This document shows, in pieces, positions 13,786 to 21,472 of a stretch of DNA of 64,000 nt. The position numbers and the translations under genes were made by a program. Each line of letters opens with the position of its first letter. The stretch's first letter is position 1. Origin of the DNA: Aporrectodea caliginosa (taxonomy: Eukaryota; Annelida; Clitellata; Crassiclitellata; Lumbricidae); assembly GCA_020284085.1 (NCBI GenBank), contig JACEVL010005070.1, positions 1,499,501 through 1,563,500 of the forward strand. Direction: 5' to 3'. Below the pieces are notes generated by a model. It did not search any database and was not told the origin of the DNA. It worked only from the letters and a program-made list of their open reading frames with translations.

Positions 13786-13899
13786 GGAATTCGAAACAAC
13801 GTCTGGGATTCGAAACAACGTCTGGGATTCGAAACAACGTCTGGGATTCGAAACAACGTCTGGGATTCGAAACAACGTCTGAGATTCGAAACAACGTCG
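13786..13899 (+). repeat. Six tandem 19-bp repeats in the retrotransposon leader
   Basis: Six copies of GGGATTCGAAACAACGTCT (first copy starts GGA, last GAG) directly after the primer-binding site. Each copy contains GGGATTCGAA, the complement of a tRNA T-arm. The array may have arisen by duplication of the primer-tRNA-complementary region. Confidence 0.9.
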
Positions 13900-14060
13900 A
13901 CTGGTGAATACGCACTCGAATCATTGGTAAATCAACGAAAGCCTCAACAACAAAGGTATAAACGTTTGTTGTTATCAAACAAAGAACAATCCCCAATACT
14001 TCAAACACAAAAGAAAACTCGTGTTTTCCAGAAAGGAAATCACACAAGTAAAGAAGTAAG

Positions 14061-16616
14061 ATGGAGAAATTAAGTGTCAAGAAACAAGCAGAACTGAAGA
14101 AGATGTCTTCTGAAAGATTAAAGCAGCGCTTGTTAAAGGCTGGTTTTGAAGAAGAGAAACTGAAAGATATGTCACGTGAAGACATGCTAGAAGCGTTAGC
14201 TGAAGTCTGGCTTAAAGAAGAAGCAGAGGAAGAAGAAGGTGCTGTCGGCGGTGCTGTGGAAAAGGTTATTGAAAAACCGCCTGGACTTATGTCTATGGAG
14301 ATGATGATGCAGTGGATGATGATGACAAGACAAGAAGAGAAAGAAAGAGAGGAGAAACGAAGAGAAGAAGCAGAGCGTGTGAGACAAGAGGAGAAAGAAA
14401 TGCGACAGGAAGAATTACGTCTTCAGAGAGAAAAGGAAGAGAAGGCAGAACGTCTTCAGAGAGAAAAGGAAGAGAAGGCAGAACGTCTTCAGAGAGAAAA
14501 GGAAGAGAAAGCAGAAAATGTAAGACAGGAAGAATTACGTCTTCAGAGAGAGAAAGAAGAATTGCAAAGACAGCAATTTGAAATTCAATTAGAGCAATTG
14601 AGAAAAGATAGAGAAGATGCTGAAAGGAGAAGATTAGAGCAGATGATTGAATTTGAAAAGGCGCGGAAAAGTGACGAAGAGATACGTCAGCAACAGATTG
14701 AAGAGAAGAGACTACGTGAAGAAGAAAAGGAAAAAGTACGAATTTCAGAGTTGCAGCGAGCAGAACAGGTTAGACAAGAAGAACTGAAATTACAGAAAGA
14801 AAGCATGGAGAAGGCGGAAGAGGAAAGACAAGAACGTGTAAAGTTGGAACAACAAAAAATAGCATTAAAAGAAGCACAACTCAATGAGGAGAAGCGAAAT
14901 AGAGAAGCACAAGAACAAAGAAGGCAAGAAGAACGAGAAGAACAGAAAAGGAAACAGGAAGAAAGTGAAACGATGGTTTCGAAAATAAAGAAAATTGGTG
15001 ATGCCATGAAACACGTCTTACCCAAAATGCCAAACGATATGATGGAGGTGCCATTATATTTCGAAACGGTAGAGAATGCGTTTCGTAGTTTCAACGTGCA
15101 AGAACAATTCTGGGTGAAGTTACTATTGCCATTGATGACTCCGAAAGCTAGAACTGTTCTAAACAGATTGTCATTCGATGATTTAGACGATTATCAGATC
15201 GTGAAACAGCACTTGTTAAAAGAATTCAAGTTGACACCGAGAGAGTACAGATCGAAGTTTATTGATGCGAAGAAGACAGCTGAAGAAACATATACAATGT
15301 TTACAGCAAGGCTGAAGAACTTGTTGAACTATTATGTGAAAAGTCGCAAAGTGGATAAGAATTTTGAGAAGCTGTTTGATTTGTTAGTGGCGGATAAGTT
15401 GAAAGAATCACTACCACCAGGTCCACTACAGTTTGTGTTGTCGAAGGAAGGAACTGATTGTTACGAAGCTAGTGTTGTGGCAGACCTAGCAGACATTCAT
15501 GTTAATAATCGAATTGGTTTGGCAATTCCGAATAAGACAAGTTTTGGTTTTGTTCCCAATGGCAAAAGAAATCAACAGTCCACTCCAAATTTTGGTTTTC
15601 ATTGGAAGAGCAATCAAGAAACAGGAAATCAGTTCAGAGGTGCAGAAGTGAAACCAAATTCTCCGGTTGTTCACGAGAATAGAGAATCGATGATGGCCAG
15701 ACAACGTCCGGTATATAACAAGTCACCACCAAGGTTTGTCGCAAGAGAAGGCAATGCATCGTTTACTCCATATAAGAGAAAAGAAAGCATTGAACAACGT
15801 GGTGCAGTGGTGAAACGTTGTCACAACTGTGGATCAGACAGGCATTTGATGAAATTCTGTCCAGTTCCTGTTACAGCCTCAAATTATGGAAAACAAGAAA
15901 ATTCGAGGGTGAATCGAATTCAAGTGGTTGACAATTCAGAAAGTCAAGCCACAGAACATCGGTCTCATTATTCTGAAGAAACTGAAGTAAAGTCAGTGAT
16001 GAAATGTCACCTCTCACCTGATATTCAGAAAGAAATTCTATTGCACAATGGAATGCAGAAAGAAATGGTTGGAAGAGATGAAAGTACAGCATTGAAGAAA
16101 GTGTTATTACAGTACGTCGAGGTAGAAATTCGTGGAACAGCAGGAAAAGAACCAGTGAAAGTAAAAGCACTGATTGATTCTGGAGCAGAGGTTCCGGTGA
16201 TTAGTGAAGAATTACTGGAAGGCATGAAGGTGGAGCAGATTGGAAAAGTGAACTTACAATGCGTGGCAGGAGATGCCATTCCTGCAAAGTTGGTGAAAGT
16301 TGATGTAAGGCTGTGTTGTAACGATGTGGAAGAAGAGGTAATTCCGCATAAAGTCAAATGTTCACTTACACCGTATGTGACATTGATGTGTGCTAGTATT
16401 GCAAAAATGGGAAGCACAGAAAGATTCTTGTTGCATCCAGAAATCATTGCAGAACTTAAAGCCGTGCCACAAGTGAAAATGATACAAGGAGATGTGCAAG
16501 TGAATGTAACGACGAGATTGCAGAGTCAGCGAAAGAAAGTGGTAGATGTGGAAGAGGAAAGTGAAACTGAAAGTTCAAGTGAAGAGGAAAACGAAAGAGA
16601 TAATCATTGGATCTAA
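14061..16616 (+). CDS. Gag-protease polyprotein of the LTR retrotransposon
   Basis: An uninterrupted ORF of 851 codons. Residues 1-60 are a short charged helical region. About 95-325 is a long Glu/Arg/Lys/Gln-rich coiled coil containing near-perfect repeats of LQREKEEKAER. About 330-500 resembles a retrotransposon Gag capsid domain, with a key run around YFETVENAFRSF and KLLLPLMTPKA. A CCHC zinc knuckle lies at 587-600 (C-x2-C-x4-H-x4-C). An aspartic protease follows, with active-site DSGA at 706-709. The C-terminus is acidic. Gag packages the RNA and the protease would mature the particle. After the protease the frame runs into vector-like acidic sequence and stops, because the rest of pol is deleted. 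The start codon chosen is the first ATG after the leader (AAGATGG context). The intact frame suggests a young copy. Confidence 0.9.
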   Translation: MEKLSVKKQAELKKMSSERLKQRLLKAGFEEEKLKDMSREDMLEALAEVWLKEEAEEEEGAVGGAVEKVIEKPPGLMSMEMMMQWMMMTRQEEKEREEKRREEAERVRQEEKEMRQEELRLQREKEEKAERLQREKEEKAERLQREKEEKAENVRQEELRLQREKEELQRQQFEIQLEQLRKDREDAERRRLEQMIEFEKARKSDEEIRQQQIEEKRLREEEKEKVRISELQRAEQVRQEELKLQKESMEKAEEERQERVKLEQQKIALKEAQLNEEKRNREAQEQRRQEEREEQKRKQEESETMVSKIKKIGDAMKHVLPKMPNDMMEVPLYFETVENAFRSFNVQEQFWVKLLLPLMTPKARTVLNRLSFDDLDDYQIVKQHLLKEFKLTPREYRSKFIDAKKTAEETYTMFTARLKNLLNYYVKSRKVDKNFEKLFDLLVADKLKESLPPGPLQFVLSKEGTDCYEASVVADLADIHVNNRIGLAIPNKTSFGFVPNGKRNQQSTPNFGFHWKSNQETGNQFRGAEVKPNSPVVHENRESMMARQRPVYNKSPPRFVAREGNASFTPYKRKESIEQRGAVVKRCHNCGSDRHLMKFCPVPVTASNYGKQENSRVNRIQVVDNSESQATEHRSHYSEETEVKSVMKCHLSPDIQKEILLHNGMQKEMVGRDESTALKKVLLQYVEVEIRGTAGKEPVKVKALIDSGAEVPVISEELLEGMKVEQIGKVNLQCVAGDAIPAKLVKVDVRLCCNDVEEEVIPHKVKCSLTPYVTLMCASIAKMGSTERFLLHPEIIAELKAVPQVKMIQGDVQVNVTTRLQSQRKKVVDVEEESETESSSEEENERDNHWI

Positions 16617-16782
16617 AGTTCACATCTTTACCGATCACAATCCTTTAACTTATCTGACTGAATCTATGTCTAAGTCTGCTAAATTGGTGCGTTGGGCTTT
16701 GGCACTGCAAACTTTTGATGTAGAAGTTAATTATAAGAAAGGACGATTAAATGTTGTAGCAGATTGTTTATCTAGATTATAA
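16600..16782 (+). pseudogene. C-terminal remnant of Ty3/gypsy RNase H
   Basis: In the +1 frame relative to Gag, the sequence reads IIGSKVHIFTDHNPLTYL and later VNYKKGRLNVVADCLSRL before a stop. This is the last part of a gypsy RNase H domain (TDHxPL and ADxLSR blocks). The upstream part of RNase H and all of the reverse transcriptase are missing; the junction with Gag-protease lies at about 16595-16610 and is out of frame. No integrase follows: the stop is about 95 bases before the polypurine tract. Confidence 0.85.
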
Positions 16783-16877
16783 GATTGTTTATTTTACTGT
16801 TTTGTATAGTATTAAGTTTATTGCATAATTTAGTACATGATGATTTTGCAAATTTTTAAGTTTAATTTGCTCAATCT

Positions 16878-16894
16878 AAAGAAAGGGAAGGAGG
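16878..16894 (+). promoter_or_regulatory. Polypurine tract
   Basis: AAAGAAAGGGAAGGAGG ends three bases before the 3' LTR, where a plus-strand primer is expected. Confidence 0.85.
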
Positions 16895-16897
16895 TAA

Positions 16898-17320
16898 TGT
16901 GAACAAATGTTTTGCATATATAAATGAGCACAGGTGTTTCTTATGTTGATATATATATAATGTGTATTCGATTGTTAAGCGTTTTAGTCTTAGGCTTTAG
17001 TTGCGCTGTCGGCTCGTGGGCGCTTGGCCTAAAGTAGCCTAAACTTTGGCTGACGATAGATTCTCTACACGTGCAGCTAGCGCGCCAAACTTAGAAACTG
17101 CTGATGACAGTGAATTTGAACTATACAGTGTAGTACAGTTGTTGTAAGGCAAGAGTTGAGTTGTTGTTATTAAACTGTGTTTGAAGAAAGAAAGAAACAT
17201 TCAAAGAACTGTGTCAATTTAATTCTTTAAACAGTTAGAAGTCGTTGAGCAATTTATATGTAGAGATAAGGAAAGTTCTTGAGGTAGGTCACAACTAAGA
17301 AAGAAAAGAGTTTGGTGACA
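16898..17320 (+). repeat. 3' LTR
   Basis: 423 bp, TGTGAACA to TTGGTGACA, near-identical to 13345-13765. It is followed directly by the ACATC duplication and the resumed CATC microsatellite. Confidence 0.95.
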
Positions 17321-17405
17321 ACATCCATCTATCCATCCTTTCTTCCATTCATCCATCCATCCATTCATCCATCCATCCGTCCATCCACCCATCCATACAT
17401 GAAAG
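17321..17405. repeat. (CATC)n microsatellite, right half
   Basis: A continuation of the tetranucleotide array that was split by the LTR element. Confidence 0.9.
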
Positions 17406-17898
17406 CTTATAATCAATTCCACCTTACCTTTATTTATAAAACACTGCATCTGCATCTATATGATATCCATTTATGACATTAAAGAAGATTTGATCAAAGA
17501 GCCAATTAGTTCTCCGTTCCCGTCACTCAACTGTCGTGGCTTTTCAGAAACGACCATTACATCAAATCTTGCAGTAAATATCTGTGTGACTTAATTCGCT
17601 CAAAGATGAAACGATACAAGTTCCATTCTTAGTTGTCAACGTCCTCTCTGGAATTTCTTATTCACCAGACTCACCAGTGCTTACTTAACGTTACGTAGTA
17701 GCCTATACGTGTACATTAATGCTCTATGCATCGGTATTCTTTCGATCATATCCACTCTACAATGCAATGATTTGGCGACTTATTGTGCTGCTGTAAACAC
17801 CTGTAATTTTAATAATAAACAGGCGACCCATCAGTGAAACACTGCTTCCATTGGCTTCACCTGTTGGCGCGTACACCTATATCACTGTAATTTCCATG

Positions 17899-17933
<35 letters not shown>

Positions 17934-18066
17934 CATTTATTAATAAAGTCCAGCCATCGATTTATCCGATCAAACGCCATCTTTTCGTTCATTCATTCAT
18001 CCACTCAACTGTCCGTCCATTTGTATACGCCAATTCATTGCATTGTATTGTATTTGAACACTTGTT
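17406..18066. other. Non-coding stretch with (TA)n
   Basis: No gene is seen. A TA run lies at 17899-17932. Confidence 0.5.
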
Positions 18067-18268
18067 ATAGCGCCCCTACCAGATTTCCCATTCAGAGGCG
18101 CTCCCGACTACTGCGCGAACGCTGAATCGGAGTTTCACGCCGAAGCGCATGAGCAATTGCGAGTGAAGGACTTGCCCAGGGTCCCTACGCGGCGACTTTG
18201 AGGTGGATTCGAACCAGCAACCCTCCAGCTGCAAGGCACCGAACATACCCCTAAACCACCGCGCCCCA
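18067..18268 (-). mobile_element. tRNA-derived SINE, reverse orientation
   Basis: On the minus strand it starts GGGGCGCGGTGG, has an A-box-like region and a B box (GGTTCGAATCC), then a body containing GGGACCCTGGGCAAGTCCTT, GCAATTGCTCATGCGCTTCG and a tail near GGGGCGCTATAACAAG. The same body is present at 20862-21122 (+) and partly at 29875-29959 (-). The GGGCAAG...CTC...TTGCTC pattern resembles conserved central domains of metazoan tRNA-SINEs (for example Nin-DC); that assignment is from memory. Confidence 0.85.
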
Positions 18269-18302
18269 GTTGTATTGTGATGTGTTGTATTGTGTGTTGT
18301 AT

Positions 18303-18449
18303 TGTACTCCACGTTTATAATGCGACCGAGCCACCCGCAGTAAAGATCCGAGAAATTAATCTCTGATAAACCGACCCGACCGGGAAGCGAACCCGGGGCG
18401 CCGGCGCGGCGAGCGGGCACCAACCCACTCGACCACTCAGGATCCTCAT

Positions 18450-18452
<3 letters not shown>
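18303..18452 (-). mobile_element. Second tRNA-like SINE family, reverse orientation
   Basis: The minus strand reads AGTGGTCGAGTGGGTTGG (A-box region) and CCCGGGTTCGCTTCCCGG (B-box arm), then a different body (TTAATTTCTCGGATC, GCGGGTGGCTCGG). It is flanked by a TA run where the head meets the host DNA. The sequence differs from the SINE at 18067-18268, so this is a separate family or a tRNA pseudogene with a tail. Confidence 0.6.
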
Positions 18453-18493
<41 letters not shown>

Positions 18494-18650
18494 ATCTATC
18501 TCTTCTATCTGCCATTCGATGTGTGTGTCCTTGCCTATCTTTTAAGCATTTGTGTGGTCTTTCTGTGAATCATGCATACACATACACATAGACTATATAT
18601 AATATATATATACTGTATATGTATATATATATATATATATACATACTGTA
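18453..18650. repeat. (TA)n microsatellites
   Basis: TA runs at 18454-18490 and 18594-18645, separated by non-repetitive sequence. Confidence 0.85.
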
Positions 18651-18659
18651 AGGAACTCC

Positions 18660-20310
18660 CACTTTTATTTTTATCTGACCTGCCAGATTCCAAAGCCTCT
18701 TGAGTAGAATGCAGAATGCAGAATGCCTGGCCAGGGTGGTGCTGATGACTCGATGGATGGTTGGTTGGTCTTTTGGAAGGGTTTGAAAAGACTTCCTTTG
18801 AACAACATCTGACATCGCACAAGGGCAACAGTGATGATAAGCAGAGCCAGATCGACAGACAGATACAAACAGACTTAGACACAAATAGATCGAAACACGT
18901 AGCCACAGTGTCGCAGACACGGGTATATAGCAGATCGATTCTCATAGAGACTAAATGAGCTGCACCAGAAGACAGGAAATTAAACAACCCTCACCCGTCA
19001 TCCTCTCCCCCCCCTCACCATCGATCTACCCCACCCCATCGACCACTGACAACCGGAAGAGAGTGGTGGTGAAAGGACAAGCCACCGATGCAGATGTCGA
19101 CCAGGGTATAAAAGATAACGTCGCTGCCTAAGTTGTCTATAGATGGCTCGTCTGTATCATAAGGCTGGTCTCTGTGTCAAACTGCAACGACAAGAAACCA
19201 GAAATAAGCTTCCACTCTCCACAGTTGTGTAGCGTCTCACTGGGCTCAGGAAACGCGCTGCTCTGATCGGAATGCTCGTCCAACCTGCTGGTGAAAAGAA
19301 CTGAAAAGAGGTTTAGCAGTTGACGTGTTAGAAGGAAGAGCTGAAGGAAGAAAATAGTAGAAAGACCTTGAACTATGAGTGACTGAATGTCGGATGTAGG
19401 AAACTCAGACGGAGCTACAAATAAGGAAATGGCACTGAACAGAGAATAGTACGACATCGTTCGATTAATGACCTCGCGCCTGAGGACAGAACACTGCAGA
19501 GAAGTAAACTGTAAATGACCTTCCAGCAAAGGTACGATAGGTTTGTAGCATGACCGTCAGGACATAACTTTTAAGTGCGTGGGTGTAAGCCAGCACTCGA
19601 GCTGCGTTTTTTTTAGAGAAATAAGACTTACACTGATAAGTTGGCAAGAACATACTTCGGAGGATCACCTATTTATAGTCCAAGCTAAACTTTCCGTCGG
19701 GGTTGGCTCATTGAGATGGAAGCTATAGTTAGCACGAATACCAGAAACTGTGATTATACTTAGCGTTGAGTGGAAACAATAAGTCGTTTACTATGGACGG
19801 GGATAGGACCATCATCAGGAGAGGACTGAAGCATCTCCATTACACCAACTCTTTCATCCCTCCTCCGCTCCTGGTCTATTCGTCATCCATTCTTCTTCGT
19901 TGTAGCATTCACCGCCAGAGGGCGGTCGGTCGATCGGTCGAAAGGTGGCGCTGGAATCATCCATTATGATCACACAATATAAATCTTCGTTGATTGTCTG
20001 CATCTAATGAATTTGCCTTTCTTTCCATTCGTATATATTTGCTGCTGTGCTCGATCGGGTCTTTGTCGACCTGGCTGTCGTGTCTAGATATATTCTCATC
20101 CGCCTGTCGCTCCCCCCGTGGATTCATCGGTCCCTGGCGACCGATATAGAAACCAACACCTGCTTAATAATGGAAAGGTTTCGAATCATCTCATCATCTG
20201 ACCAGACGTATCCGCCGCAGCACCCAATGTAAATGCTCTCTCAGCCTCTGTAATCGTAATCAGACGAAATGATGCTTCATTTGGCACTCTCTGTAACTCA
20301 CTCACTAACT
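18660..20310. other. Non-coding stretch, no supported gene
   Basis: Open frames exist (for example 19137-19529 on -, 130 codons), but they match no family I recognise and show no splice or start context. C-rich sequence lies at about 19005-19035. Confidence 0.4.
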
Positions 20311-20314
20311 CTCT

Positions 20315-20359
20315 GTGTCTGTGTCTGTCTGTCTTGTCTGTCTGTTGTCTGTCTGTCTC

Positions 20360-20452
<93 letters not shown>

Positions 20453-20490
20453 GTCTGTCTGTCTGTCTGTCTGTTCGTCTCTCTCTCTCG
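20315..20490. repeat. (CTGT)n microsatellite
   Basis: A long CTGT tetranucleotide run, nearly perfect for over 100 bases. The Ser/Val/Cys/Leu and Thr/Asp/Arg/Gln reading frames across it are artefacts of the repeat. Confidence 0.95.
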
Positions 20491-20861
20491 CTCGATGCTT
20501 CATCACATCCCAGACTCGTCGGCCTTGCTGTTGTTTCTCAACTGATCTTGTGTTTAACCTTCCACATATGCAGAAATACGCCACAGAAGAAGAATCAAAA
20601 TGGCACAATCAAACACATGAGTAAAGAATGAGAAAATGATATAAACACACCTTCAGGTAGAGAGAGGAATTATGTAGTAAACAGACACCCAACACATGCA
20701 TATTATATTACAATAATTATATTTAGGCCTTTATCGATGATACATAGAGTCTATAATTATTTATGTATGTATATTATATAAATGCATGTAATGCAGAAAG
20801 ATCACAATGTATGTATATACCTGGCATGCTTGCCTGTATGTATGTATGCATGTATGTATGT

Positions 20862-21170
20862 GGGGGCGCAGTGGTGTAGGGGTATGTTCGGTGCCTTGTA
20901 GCCGGAGGGTTGCGGGTTCGAATCCACCTCCAAGGGGTATGTTTGGTGCCAGCCGGAGGGTTGCGGGTTCGAATCCACCTCAAGCCGCCGCGTAGGGACC
21001 CTGGGCAAGTCCTTCACTCGCAATTGCTCATGCGCTTCGGCGTGAAACTCCGATTCAGTGTCCGCGCTGTGGTCGGGAGCGCCTCTGAGTAGAAATCTTG
21101 AAGGGGCGCTATATAAATATCTGAAATGAAATGAAATGAAAATGAATGAATGAATGAATGAATGTATTTA
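20862..21170 (+). mobile_element. tRNA-derived SINE with duplicated B-box segment
   Basis: The head GGGGGCGCAGTGGTGTAGGG starts at 20862. A B box GGGTTCGAATCC occurs twice, at 20914-20925 and 20965-20976, because a segment of about 51 bp is tandemly duplicated. The body contains GGGACCCTGGGCAAGTCCTT and the 3' end GGGGCGCTATATAAATATC, followed by a (GAAAT)n then (GAAT)n tail. RNA polymerase III would use the A and B boxes. Same family as 18067-18268. Confidence 0.88.
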
Positions 21171-21402
21171 TGTATGTATACATGCATATATGTATGTATA
21201 TATGTATGTACGTATGTATGTTACAGTATGTATGTATGTACAACTACCTAAGATTGATGCTAAAATATGTGGTTTGCTAGAAATGTGTCATTACTGTTAC
21301 ATTGTCAGTTTGTTTATGAACGGGTCGAGGTCGGCTACCACAGACTGCTGCCTATGTTCTTAATATTTACATAATGTCAAATTGTAAAACTGCTGCCATT
21401 TT

Positions 21403-21438
21403 TATCCATCTACTTTAACTTGCGGGAATCTTGATTGA

Positions 21439-21472
<34 letters not shown>

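Larger units (their letters stand above)
13345..17320 (+). mobile_element. Ty3/gypsy-type LTR retrotransposon, internally deleted
   Basis: A complete insertion: two LTRs of 421 and 423 bp that begin TGTG and end GACA, a primer-binding site, one long Gag-protease ORF, a short RNase H remnant, a polypurine tract, and a 5-bp target duplication ACATC (13340-13344 and 17321-17325). The LTRs differ by only two one-base indels by eye, so the insertion is recent. Reverse transcriptase, most of RNase H and integrase are absent, so the copy cannot move by itself. Its recent insertion implies that it was mobilised by enzymes from a complete relative, or that the deletion arose after insertion. Nothing follows RNase H except the polypurine tract and LTR. 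That arrangement differs from ordinary gypsy elements, where integrase follows, and fits Gmr1-type elements, where integrase precedes reverse transcriptase. Confidence 0.95.

Noticed and set aside
18067..18452. Functional tRNA genes
   Set aside because: A and B boxes are present but the acceptor stems do not pair properly, and SINE bodies follow. tRNA-derived SINEs fit better.
19137..19529. 130-codon minus-strand open frame
   Set aside because: No recognisable domain, no splice or start context, and overlaps other short frames.
20186..20631. Open frames of Val/Cys/Leu/Ser and Thr/Asp/Arg/Gln
   Set aside because: Translations of the CTGT microsatellite.
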